Assembly: GCA_024682455.1 (NCBI GenBank)
Contig: JAIKZF010000097.1
Location: forward strand, 25,767 to 89,766
Length of the DNA: 64,000 nt
Reading direction: 5' to 3'
Source: Ruminiclostridium sp.
Lineage (GTDB): Bacteria > Bacillota > Clostridia > Oscillospirales > Ruminococcaceae
Shown here: in pieces, positions 1 to 9,021 of the stretch
Layout: the number at the start of each line of letters is the position of its first letter
How positions within the stretch are numbered: position 1 is the first letter of the stretch
Notes under the pieces: generated by a model
The model's database searches: none
The model's input: only the letters and a program-made list of their open reading frames with translations
Told to the model about the DNA's origin: nothing
Position numbers and translations under genes: made by a program

Positions 1-855
1 ATCCGCTCCCGTCTTACATTCCATATCTATCGTGGACGACGGACAGAACACATAGAACGGAACTCCGTAATGCTTCGCGAGCACCGCGACTCCGCTCGTT
101 CCGATCTTGTTCGCTGTATCGCCGTTTGCAGCAACTCTGTCACATCCGACAAAGCAGGCGTTGATCCTGCCCTGCTTCATCACTATGCTTGCCATATTGT
201 CGCAGATGAGCGTTACGTCTATGCCTGCCTTGTCAAGCTCATAGGCGGTCAGGCGCGCGCCCTGCAGGAGCGGTCTTGTCTCGTCGGTGTAAGCGTGGAA
301 TTTGTAGCCCTTTTCGGCACCCAGTATAAGCGTCCCGAGGCCTGTCCCGTACAGCGAGGTAGCCAGCGGACCCGCGTTGCAGTGCGTAAGAACGCCGTCG
401 CCGTCCTTAACGAGCGTCAGACCGTATTCCGATATGGCTCTGCACATTGCGATGTCCTCGTCCTGTATCGCTGTACATTCCTTACGCATAGCCGCGAGCA
501 TTCCCGCTGTATCTGTCCCGGGATACTCCATAGCAGCGCTCTCGACGCGCCGCAGGGCGTGGAAAAGGTTCACCGCCGTGGGACGCGAGGAATTGATATA
601 CGCCGCTATATGGTGCATCTCAGTGAGGAATTTCTCCCTGTCCGCGTCTCCGAGGCCATTCATCGTCACATATAGTCCCATTCCTGCGCAGATGCCTATC
701 GCGGGAGCTCCGCGGACTTTGAGCGCCTTTATCGCTTCATAGAAATCCTCAGGCGTAACAAGTGAAAGATATTCAAGCCTGTTCGGAAGCTGAGTCTGGT
801 CAATTATGACAACGCTTTTTCCGTCCTCGGACAGCACTACATTTTCGGGTCTCAT
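1..855 (-). CDS. mtnA: S-methyl-5-thioribose-1-phosphate isomerase (eIF-2B alpha-like family), 3' end truncated by window edge
   Basis: Minus-strand reading frame from ATG at 855: [59 protein letters not shown]...; [18 protein letters not shown] and [17 protein letters not shown] motifs. Confidence 0.93.
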   Translation of the reverse strand, partial: MRPENVVLSEDGKSVVIIDQTQLPNRLEYLSLVTPEDFYEAIKALKVRGAPAIGICAGMGLYVTMNGLGDADREKFLTEMHHIAAYINSSRPTAVNLFHALRRVESAAMEYPGTDTAGMLAAMRKECTAIQDEDIAMCRAISEYGLTLVKDGDGVLTHCNAGPLATSLYGTGLGTLILGAEKGYKFHAYTDETRPLLQGARLTAYELDKAGIDVTLICDNMASIVMKQGRINACFVGCDRVAANGDTANKIGTSGVAVLAKHYGVPFYVFCPSSTIDMECKTGAD

Positions 856-870
856 AGCTTTCCTTTCAGA

Positions 871-1701
871 TCAAAGTATTTCGTGTATATTCTTTATCGA
901 AGCTCTTATCAGCTTTTTGAACAGCGGAGCCGCCTTGTCGGAAGCCTCGATGACCTCCTGATGAGTCAGCGGGTTGTCCGTAAGCCCGCAGCCGAGGTTG
1001 CAGACGCAGGAAATACCTACCACTCTCATTCCGGCATGATTGGCGGCTATCGTTTCGCAGGCTGTGCTCATGCCTATCGCGTCGGCTCCGAGCAGACGGC
1101 ACATACGCACCTCGGCGGGGGTCTCGAAATTCGGTCCGGTGAGCTGGATATATACGCCCTGCTTAAGGTCGATGTCCAGCGCCTTTGCCGCCTTTATCAC
1201 CTGCTCACGGAGCTGCTTGTCATATATTTCGTGCATATCGGGGAAACGTGTGCCCAGCTCCTCGAAATTCGCGCCTATCAGCGGACTCGGAACAAAGTTC
1301 GCTATCTGATCGGTTATCAGCATGAAGTCGCCCGCGGTGAAGTCCGTGTTGCAGGAGCCGCTGGCGTTTGTAACGAACAGCACCTTCGCGCCCATGAGCT
1401 TCATCAGGCGTGTCGGAAGCACGACGTCCTGCATAGGGTAGCCCTCGTAGTAGTGGACTCTTCCCTGCATTATCACAACAGGAACTCCCTCCATATATCC
1501 GAACACGAACCTGCCCTTGTGACCGAATACCGTCGACTGCGGGAAGCCCTCTATATCCCTGTAATCGAGCACGGCCTTCACGTCTATCTCGTCGGCAAGG
1601 GCTCCGAGCCCCGAGCCGAGTATGAGCGCGACCTCCGGCTTGAAATCTATCTTTTCCTTAAAGCATTCATAGCATTTCCCGAGCTTTTCCTGTGGTGTCA
1701 T
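871..1701 (-). CDS. Purine-nucleoside phosphorylase (trimeric PNP/MTAP family)
   Basis: LILGSGLGALAD, GRVHYYEGYPMQDVVLPTRLMKLMG, GPNFETPAEVRM and LTDNPLTHQEV motifs. Confidence 0.93.
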   Translation of the reverse strand: MTPQEKLGKCYECFKEKIDFKPEVALILGSGLGALADEIDVKAVLDYRDIEGFPQSTVFGHKGRFVFGYMEGVPVVIMQGRVHYYEGYPMQDVVLPTRLMKLMGAKVLFVTNASGSCNTDFTAGDFMLITDQIANFVPSPLIGANFEELGTRFPDMHEIYDKQLREQVIKAAKALDIDLKQGVYIQLTGPNFETPAEVRMCRLLGADAIGMSTACETIAANHAGMRVVGISCVCNLGCGLTDNPLTHQEVIEASDKAAPLFKKLIRASIKNIHEIL

Positions 1702-1850
1702 AGCGTTTGTTCCTTTCCTGATATATCAACTTTCTGTATCCGCCGAAGCTGATACAGAAATTATTATACCATATTTTTCCTTTTTTTTCAATATCTTTGT
1801 GAACAATAGTCCCGATTTTTGCAAAAACGGGACTATAATTAAAAAAAGTC

Positions 1851-1879
1851 TTGAAATCGGAGAGTTTTTGTTATATAAT
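1851..1879 (+). promoter_or_regulatory. Sigma-A-type promoter (TTGAAA-N17-TATAAT)
   Basis: ttgaaa 1851-1856, 17-nt spacer, tataat 1874-1879. Confidence 0.7.
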
Positions 1880-1916
1880 AGATGTGTTATTGATTTTCTG
1901 CGGAAAGGATACTGAA

Positions 1917-3401
1917 ATGGAAGCTGACAAAAGAATCGGATTTGACAATGACCTTTATCTCAAGACCCAGTCGGAGCATATCCGCGAGAGGATATCACAC
2001 TTTGACGACAAGCTCTACCTTGAATTCGGCGGAAAGCTTTTCGACGACTATCACGCGTCGAGGGTACTGCCGGGCTTCATGCCGGACAGCAAACTGAAAA
2101 TGCTGCTCCAGCTGAAGGACGACGCGGAGATCGTTATAGTCATAAACTCCGGCGATATCGAGAAGAACAAGATACGCGGAGACCTCGGCATTACCTATGA
2201 TGTCGATGTGATAAGACTGATAAGCGTTTTCCGCAAGATCGGACTGTATGTGAGCAGCGTGGTGCTGACGCAGTACGAAAACCAGACATCGGCGGACGCT
2301 TTCGCCGAGCGTCTCAAAGCTCTCGGCGTGAAGGTGTACCACCACTACCGCATAAGCGGCTATCCGTCCAATCTGTCGCTGATAATGAGCGACGAGGGCT
2401 ACGGAAAGAACGACTACATCGAAACGACCCGCCACCTCGTCGTTATAACCGCTCCGGGCCCCGGAAGCGGCAAAATGGCTACCTGCCTCTCCCAGCTCTA
2501 CCACGAGCATAAGCGCGGGCTGAACGCGGGCTACGCGAAGTTCGAGACCTTCCCGATATGGAACCTGCCCCTTAAGCACCCGGTGAACATCGCGTATGAG
2601 GCTGCGACCTCCGACCTGAACGACGTCAATATGATCGACCCGTTCCACGTTGAGGCTTACGGCCAGACGACCGTTAACTATAACCGCGACGTTGAGATAT
2701 TCCCCGTGCTAAATGCCATGTTCGAGAGCATTTTCGGGAAATCGCCCTACAAGTCCCCGACGGACATGGGCGTAAATATGGCGGGCAACTGCATTATAAA
2801 CGACGATATCGTGAGAGAAGCCGCCAAGGAAGAGATCATAAGGCGCTACTACGTCGGACTCTGCGACCACCGCAAGGGGCTTATCTCCGACGATGAGGTA
2901 TATAAGCTGGAGCTGCTGATGCAGCAGGCGGGCGTTACCAAGGAAGACCGCCGCGTTGTCGCTCCAGCCCTCGCGAAGGAGCAGGCGACCGGAAATCCCG
3001 CGGCGGCTATGGAGCTGCCCGACGGTACGATAATCACCGGAAAGACCTCCAATCTGCTCGGAGCCTCCTCTGCCCTGCTGCTCAACGCCCTGAAATACTT
3101 CGGCGGGATAGACGACGAAAAGCTCCTCATGTCGCCGGTGGTCATCGAGCCTATTCAGGATCTTAAAGTCAATCATCTCGGCAACATCAACCCGAGACTG
3201 CATACCGACGAGACTCTTCTAGCGCTTTCGATATGCGCCACCACAAGCGAGGACGCGAAGAAGGCTATCGAGCAGCTTTCCAAGCTCCGCGGCTGCGACG
3301 TACATTCTACGGTCATACTTTCGGCGGTAGACGAACGCACATTCAAGCGCCTGGGTGTGAACCTAACCTGTGAGCCGAAATACGGCACACCCGAATCATA
3401 A
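1917..3401 (+). CDS. DUF1846 domain-containing protein
   Basis: MEADKRIGFDNDLYLKTQSEHIRERISHFDDKLYLEFGGKLFDDYHASRVLPGF; internal ATG at 1917 preceded by ggaaagg is preferred over the 1851 ORF start. Confidence 0.88.
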   Translation: MEADKRIGFDNDLYLKTQSEHIRERISHFDDKLYLEFGGKLFDDYHASRVLPGFMPDSKLKMLLQLKDDAEIVIVINSGDIEKNKIRGDLGITYDVDVIRLISVFRKIGLYVSSVVLTQYENQTSADAFAERLKALGVKVYHHYRISGYPSNLSLIMSDEGYGKNDYIETTRHLVVITAPGPGSGKMATCLSQLYHEHKRGLNAGYAKFETFPIWNLPLKHPVNIAYEAATSDLNDVNMIDPFHVEAYGQTTVNYNRDVEIFPVLNAMFESIFGKSPYKSPTDMGVNMAGNCIINDDIVREAAKEEIIRRYYVGLCDHRKGLISDDEVYKLELLMQQAGVTKEDRRVVAPALAKEQATGNPAAAMELPDGTIITGKTSNLLGASSALLLNALKYFGGIDDEKLLMSPVVIEPIQDLKVNHLGNINPRLHTDETLLALSICATTSEDAKKAIEQLSKLRGCDVHSTVILSAVDERTFKRLGVNLTCEPKYGTPES

Positions 3402-3404
3402 GCC

Positions 3405-4193
3405 ATGCGCGTAGTTTCCATATGCAGCTCCAGCAAGGCTAACTGCACCTACATAGAGAGCGGAGGCAAAGGCTTCATAGTCGATATCGGCTGCACATAC
3501 AAAGCCTTATGCAGCGGGCTGGCACTCGCCGGACGAAGCGTTGACGACATAAACGCGGTGTTCATCACTCACGAGCATTCCGACCACATCGACGGGCTGA
3601 ACGTGCTCACAAAGCACCTGAATGTTCCCGTCTACGCCTCCGAGGGAACGATGAACGCGATAATTAGCAAGGGAAAGGCAGCTCCCGGCGCCGATCTCCG
3701 ACTCGCGGACGAAGCCGTGAACGCTCCCGTGAACGTGAAGGCTCACGCCTTCCGCACACCCCATGACAGCGCAGAAAGCACCGACTACACGTTCTCCGAC
3801 GGCGAAAGCAGGATAGCGATATGCACCGACCTCGGGAAAGTAACCGACGAGGTGCGCGAAAACCTGCTCGGCTGCCGGTTCGTGCTGCTCGAATCGAACT
3901 ATGACCCGCAGATGCTCACGCGAAACCTTAATTACAGCTACCCGCTGAAGGAACGCATACGCTCGGACAGAGGACACCTTTCTAACGGCGACTGCGCGGC
4001 TTTCGCGAGAGAGCTTGTGAGCTCGGGAACGGTATCGCTTATGCTGGGACATCTGAGCCAGAACAACAATACCCCGGAGCTCGCGCTGTCCGTTACGGAA
4101 CGCGCGCTGTCCGCCGCGGGAGCCGTTCGCGGCAGGGACTATATCCTCGGCGCTGCGGCAGTAGTCGGAAACGGGAAAGCAATAGCGATATGA
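3405..4193 (+). CDS. MBL-fold metallo-hydrolase (YycJ/WalJ-like)
   Basis: MRVVSICSSSKANCTYIES...VFITHEHSDHIDGL...LLESNYDPQML. Confidence 0.85.
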   Translation: MRVVSICSSSKANCTYIESGGKGFIVDIGCTYKALCSGLALAGRSVDDINAVFITHEHSDHIDGLNVLTKHLNVPVYASEGTMNAIISKGKAAPGADLRLADEAVNAPVNVKAHAFRTPHDSAESTDYTFSDGESRIAICTDLGKVTDEVRENLLGCRFVLLESNYDPQMLTRNLNYSYPLKERIRSDRGHLSNGDCAAFARELVSSGTVSLMLGHLSQNNNTPELALSVTERALSAAGAVRGRDYILGAAAVVGNGKAIAI

Positions 4194-5119
4194 ACGGATT
4201 TGCGTATTCTGACGACAACAAGCGCTACCATACGCTATATTACCACAATAAGCATACATACGGCCGACGGGTCGTGAAGGCGGTCATCGACGCGGGCTTT
4301 ACCTGCCCCAACATCGACGGCTCCCGCGGCACGGGCGGCTGTATTTTCTGTGACGGCGGGAGCGGCTATTTTACCGCAGAGCCCGCTGTTCCCGTCGCGG
4401 AGCAGATAAAAAGGGAAAAAGAGCGCATTTACGCCAAATACCCCGACGCGCTCATAAACGCCTATTTTCAGGCGCACACGAACACCTACGCGGATACAGA
4501 CACTCTCGGCAGACTGTACCGCGAAGCCATAAACGCCGGAGTTCACGGAATATCCGTAGCTACCCGCGCGGACTGTATCGACGACGAAAAAGCCGCGCTT
4601 CTTGCGGGACTCGGAGTGCCTGTGACCGTTGAGCTCGGATTGCAGACGATACACGACGAGACTGCGCAGAAAATGAACCGCTGTCACACCTGTGCGGAGT
4701 TTCTCGCGGGCTTTGAGCTGCTGAAACGGCACGGGCTCCGGGTGTGCGTGCATATCATTGACGGGCTGCCCGGTGAGACGCAGGATATGATGCTCGATAC
4801 CGCACGCGAGGTCGGCAGACTGCGGCCCGACGGTATAAAGATACACCTGCTGCACGTCATACGCGGAACCCAGCTCTGCGAGATGTACGAGCGCGGACTG
4901 TATGAGCCTATGAGCAGGGACGATTATATCGGGATCGTCGCCGGGCAGCTGCGGCTGATACCTCCGGAGACCGTGATCGAGCGCATTACGGGCGACGGCG
5001 ACAGGCGCACGCTTGCCGCGCCGCTCTGGAGCATCGACAAGATATCGGTGCTCGGCGGGATAGATAAATACATGAACGAGCATAATTTTTATCAGGGCGA
5101 CAGATACGAAAAAAAGTGA
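4190..5119 (+). CDS. TIGR01212-like (YhcC-type) radical SAM protein
   Basis: GFTCPNIDGSRGTGGCIFCDGGSGYF (CxnCxxC), GLQTIHDETAQKMNRCH, HIIDGLPGETQDMMLDTA. Confidence 0.88.
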   Translation: MNGFAYSDDNKRYHTLYYHNKHTYGRRVVKAVIDAGFTCPNIDGSRGTGGCIFCDGGSGYFTAEPAVPVAEQIKREKERIYAKYPDALINAYFQAHTNTYADTDTLGRLYREAINAGVHGISVATRADCIDDEKAALLAGLGVPVTVELGLQTIHDETAQKMNRCHTCAEFLAGFELLKRHGLRVCVHIIDGLPGETQDMMLDTAREVGRLRPDGIKIHLLHVIRGTQLCEMYERGLYEPMSRDDYIGIVAGQLRLIPPETVIERITGDGDRRTLAAPLWSIDKISVLGGIDKYMNEHNFYQGDRYEKK

Positions 5120-5149
5120 CCTTCCGCAAACCCGCGGAAGGTCGTTTTC
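5118..5149 (+). terminator. Intrinsic terminator
   Basis: gaccttccgc-aaacc-cgcggaaggtc followed by gtttt. Confidence 0.7.
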
Positions 5150-5173
5150 ATATATGGAGGATAAGAATTGTTA

Positions 5174-7363
5174 TCAATCGTCCACGTTGTCCTCATCGAC
5201 ATCATCTACGGCTTCTTCATCGTCGTCGCAATCGTCTGTCACTTCATCAAGCTCTTCTTCCAGAGGCATAAACTCCGCCGTTTTGCTGGACGCGAGCAGC
5301 TTTTTCAGCTTCTCCGTAAAGCCGTCGGACATCTTGAAAGGTACCGCACGAAAATGTCTGAAATACAGGATATCATCTTTGCCGACTTTTATCTCCGACA
5401 TAAAGCTGTGAACGAAAATGTTGATATCGTCGATGTTCTGTACACCGCTTCCGGCCTTCTCCACAAGATATCTCGCTGTCGTGAATTCGGACTTTATCAG
5501 ATCATATATCGCTTTCAGTTCCTCAGCGTCTTTTATTTCAAACCAGCCCTTCTGACCGTCCTTCTCGCCCCTGAAGCTTACGAGCTCGGGAACGCTGAAA
5601 TACTTCGCGGCTTCGTATTCGGCAAGTGTATCAAATATCGGTATCGTCACATTGTTCGCAGCGCCTATCGCGTTAAGGGCGTTTATGATATCCCCGCGGG
5701 TGATGCCGAACCGATACATGGCGGATTTTCCGGTCTGCACGAAGCACATTCCGTCTAAACTCATGGTAATGTCAACTCTTGCGGAAGCCTTTGTGTAGAA
5801 CGATATCAGTATCTCGCCGTTCACGTCGTATACCGCGTTTTCATTGAGATTATCGTATACATTGTCGGAGGCGTGAGAAGCGAACAGGCTTTCGATATAG
5901 TCATAGCCTATCTTCGCGCTGCTCATCTGCGTGTCGTAGATGTAATTCACGCCAGCCCATGCCTGCGCGATATTGCCCGCGTTTATGCCGAGAGCCGCGG
6001 AGATGTCGCCGACCGTCTTTACCGTGTCGGGGATATAGAGCGAGGCGAGCTTGTCGAACAGCACCGCGCATTTCTGCGCGTCGTACTTAAAGTATGTGTT
6101 CGACGGCGTATACATTATTGTTTTTCCGGTCTCGGGGTCTTTCTCGAAACGGTCTATCTTCAATGTCACGAAGCCGTTCGCGTATACGTTCAACTGGCAG
6201 AGACCTTCATCGACGACATCATAATCGTCCTCGCTGTCCTCGTCTATCCATTCGTCAGCGGCATTGTCGATATCGTAAAAAAACGGATAACGCAGCCATG
6301 CCGAATTATTGTAGAAGCTCCTCGTCATATCATGGGGCTTTATTTGCTTATTGCCCAGATAAAGGACTATCATTGCGCCCTCGGGCTGAAAATCCTCGCT
6401 GACTGCGGAAGCGTCGCCGAGACCGTGCACGAATTCCTGAATGAAGCTGTAATCGGTAAGGAAGAAGTTCAGCGTTTCAGACGAAACGTTCTGAACTCCG
6501 TTCGGACAGTATGACGCGGAATAGGCATACAGCTCCTCATACGAACCGATATCATAATTGTTTTCGGCGAACTTTTCCACAACATCTCCCAGTCTGTCGC
6601 CGTCGTTCACCGGTATCTTTACTTCCTCATCGACCTGATAGTCGCCGCTGCCCGGATCTGTTATTACAGCGTCGTCACTATCGGCTTCATCGACCGAAAT
6701 GTCATCATCTTCAGACTCGGCGATCGACGGTTCAAGAGAGGTAACGATATCGTCATCAGAATCATCGTCCGTTTCGTTATCAACGGCTTCCTCCATGTCA
6801 TTCCCGTCCTGGCTTATCGGCGCAGGATCGCCGTTTCCCGTGTTGCTGTCGGTCACATCTGACGGCACTTCTTCCGTCGGGATAGCCTGTCCGGCATCGC
6901 TTACGGAGTTTTCGGTACCGGAGGACGGCAGGATCTCTTCACTCCCGTTGTCCGCGTCGGGCGTCGCTTCCGACGAGCCGGACGTTGTGCCGGAGACCTG
7001 ATCCTTCGCAGTTTCGCTGCTTGCGGGAGCTGTCGTACCGGGTGTCGTTACAGTCACGTCCGGCTCAGGGAGCTCGGTCGTTCCCACGGTCGCGGAGGTG
7101 TCAGCAGGAGGCCGGGTATCTACCCTGTTGTTCATCAGCGCGGGTATCAGTATCGCGCTGCCTATGGCTATGACCGCACAGGCCGCGGCTGCGAGATAGC
7201 CGGGTCTCAGCCACAGCGGACGACGGCTTTTGCGGATAAGCCCGTTCATTCTGTCCTCAAATTCCGGTGAGAACTTATAGCCCGTGTCATAAGCGTCGCG
7301 GAGCTCTTCCGAGTAAAGCGGAGTCAGAGCTTCCGACAAAGCCTTTTTAAGTATATTTTCCAT
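5174..7363 (-). CDS. Anti-sigma-factor-like single-pass membrane protein with long acidic, Thr/Ser/Asp-rich extracellular region
   Basis: Translationally coupled to ECF sigma gene; ~55-aa cytosolic N-terminus, one TM (LAAAACAVIAIGSAILIPAL), disordered acidic linker, globular C-terminus and a D/E tail. Start M(ENILKK) taken at 7363. Confidence 0.65.
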   Translation of the reverse strand: MENILKKALSEALTPLYSEELRDAYDTGYKFSPEFEDRMNGLIRKSRRPLWLRPGYLAAAACAVIAIGSAILIPALMNNRVDTRPPADTSATVGTTELPEPDVTVTTPGTTAPASSETAKDQVSGTTSGSSEATPDADNGSEEILPSSGTENSVSDAGQAIPTEEVPSDVTDSNTGNGDPAPISQDGNDMEEAVDNETDDDSDDDIVTSLEPSIAESEDDDISVDEADSDDAVITDPGSGDYQVDEEVKIPVNDGDRLGDVVEKFAENNYDIGSYEELYAYSASYCPNGVQNVSSETLNFFLTDYSFIQEFVHGLGDASAVSEDFQPEGAMIVLYLGNKQIKPHDMTRSFYNNSAWLRYPFFYDIDNAADEWIDEDSEDDYDVVDEGLCQLNVYANGFVTLKIDRFEKDPETGKTIMYTPSNTYFKYDAQKCAVLFDKLASLYIPDTVKTVGDISAALGINAGNIAQAWAGVNYIYDTQMSSAKIGYDYIESLFASHASDNVYDNLNENAVYDVNGEILISFYTKASARVDITMSLDGMCFVQTGKSAMYRFGITRGDIINALNAIGAANNVTIPIFDTLAEYEAAKYFSVPELVSFRGEKDGQKGWFEIKDAEELKAIYDLIKSEFTTARYLVEKAGSGVQNIDDINIFVHSFMSEIKVGKDDILYFRHFRAVPFKMSDGFTEKLKKLLASSKTAEFMPLEEELDEVTDDCDDDEEAVDDVDEDNVDD

Positions 7364-7383
7364 ATTAAGCCTCTTTTCTGAAA

Positions 7384-7956
7384 TCAAACCGTGATACCCT
7401 GCTCGTCGAGTATCTCACGGAGTCTCGCGCGGGCACGTTCGAGCCGTTTTCTGATACCCGCGTCGGTCTCGCCTGTTATTTCGGCGATCTCTTTCGTCGG
7501 CAGTCCGGTCACACAGCGCATATAAAGCACCTGCGCGTACTGCTCCGGCAGAGAACGTATAGCGTCGACGATACGGCTGTACCCTATGTCCGACAGCGCT
7601 TCATCGGACACATCGGTGCTTTCGTCCTCGACCTCAAAACCGTCGTCATCGAGCGGTATCTCATTCCTGCTGTCTTTCTTGCGCAGAAGGTCGTATGAAC
7701 AGTTCTTCGTGACCACGCAGTAAAACGCCGCCCGCTCCTGCGGAGTACGCTCCCGAAGCTTGCCGAAATTACGTGCTATGGCGAAGAATGCGCTGCTCAC
7801 GGCTTCCTCCGCGTCGTGGTAATTGCCGGTGATCTTGTACGCTATCGAGAGCATTTTTCCTTTATATCTGTTGTATGCTTCCTCGAACTGCGCCTTATCC
7901 CCGGGCTCGTCCAGCATTGCCATATAAACCGATAACATAATTATGCCGCACCTCAC
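7384..7956 (-). CDS. RNA polymerase sigma-70 factor, ECF subfamily
   Basis: AYKITGNYHDAEEAVSSAFFAIARNF ... IRSLPEQYAQVLYMRCVTGLPTKEIAEITGETDAGIRKRLERARARLREIL. Confidence 0.9.
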   Translation of the reverse strand: MRCGIIMLSVYMAMLDEPGDKAQFEEAYNRYKGKMLSIAYKITGNYHDAEEAVSSAFFAIARNFGKLRERTPQERAAFYCVVTKNCSYDLLRKKDSRNEIPLDDDGFEVEDESTDVSDEALSDIGYSRIVDAIRSLPEQYAQVLYMRCVTGLPTKEIAEITGETDAGIRKRLERARARLREILDEQGITV

Positions 7957-8102
7957 TCAGTTGATATTCTATCTCCGGGGCTCACATCTGCCCCTCTGTA
8001 ATATATAACGATCACCAAAGCCGATTTGTGACGTGTTTTCGCTAAAAATATCTCAATTTGTTATTCTGCACAAGGCCGCTCTCATATATTTGTCGCAAAT
8101 TA

Positions 8103-8140
8103 CAAAAAAGGCATACGATCTGCAAGACTGTATGCCTTTA
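8103..8140 (-). terminator. Intrinsic terminator downstream of rsgA
   Basis: aaaaaaggcatac...gtatgccttta; T-tract on the minus strand. Confidence 0.75.
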
Positions 8141-8145
8141 TAATA

Positions 8146-9021
8146 TCAATATTTCTTTTCGAGCTCCGCGGTCTCGGCGTATATCCGGGCGTAGCTTTCG
8201 TATCTTGACCGCGCTATCAGTCCGGCGTTCACGGCCTCGGTGACCGCACAGCCGCTCTCCTTCAGGTGAGCGCAGTCCGCGAATCTGCATTTCCCGATGT
8301 ACGGAACGAACTCCGGGAAGCACCCCGCCAGCTCAGCCTTCGGTATTCTCCCGTAACGCTCGATATCCACCGTCGAAAAGCCCGGAGTATCGGCTATATA
8401 TCCTCCACCGCCCAACGGGTACATACGTACCTCACGTGTGGTATGCCTGCCGCGCCCAAGCTTCTTGCTGATCTCTCCGGTCTCGGTATTCAGCTCCGGG
8501 AATATGCGGTTCATCAGGCTCGACTTACCGACTCCCGAGTTCCCTATCATCGCTGAGGTCTTACCCTCGGCGCAGGCGCGTATATCATCGGCTCCGCGCT
8601 CCGGATCCGTGAAGAAGCAACGGTATCCCGCCTTCTCGTATATCTCCGCGAGCCCTTTGACCTCGCGCATATCCGTCTTGGTGAATATGAGCGCAGTCTC
8701 TATCTCCTTGCTTTCAAATATGGATATCAGCTTGTCGATAATATAGGCGTTCGGCGAAGGCTCGCACGACGATACCACCAGCAGCACCATATCAAGGTTC
8801 GCCAGAGGGGGTCTGATCAGCAGGTTCTTCCTTTCGGCTATGCTCTCTATCTGCGGCTCGGCGTTATCCTCCGCCGACACCGTCACATTGTCGCCCGCCG
8901 CCGGAGATACAGACCTGTTCCTGAATATCCCCCTTGCCCGGCAGGCAAGCACGCCCTCGGACGTCTCGGTATAGTATATCCCCCCGACAGCCCGGATTAT
9001 CTTTCCGTCAAGTGTTTTCAT
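8146..9021 (-). CDS. rsgA: Ribosome small subunit-dependent GTPase A
   Basis: NLLIRPPLANLDMVLLV, GNSGVGKSSLMNRI, GRGRHTTREVRMYPL, IADTPGFS, C-terminal Cys/His zinc motif (GKCRFADCAHLKESGCAV). Confidence 0.95.
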   Translation of the reverse strand: MKTLDGKIIRAVGGIYYTETSEGVLACRARGIFRNRSVSPAAGDNVTVSAEDNAEPQIESIAERKNLLIRPPLANLDMVLLVVSSCEPSPNAYIIDKLISIFESKEIETALIFTKTDMREVKGLAEIYEKAGYRCFFTDPERGADDIRACAEGKTSAMIGNSGVGKSSLMNRIFPELNTETGEISKKLGRGRHTTREVRMYPLGGGGYIADTPGFSTVDIERYGRIPKAELAGCFPEFVPYIGKCRFADCAHLKESGCAVTEAVNAGLIARSRYESYARIYAETAELEKKY

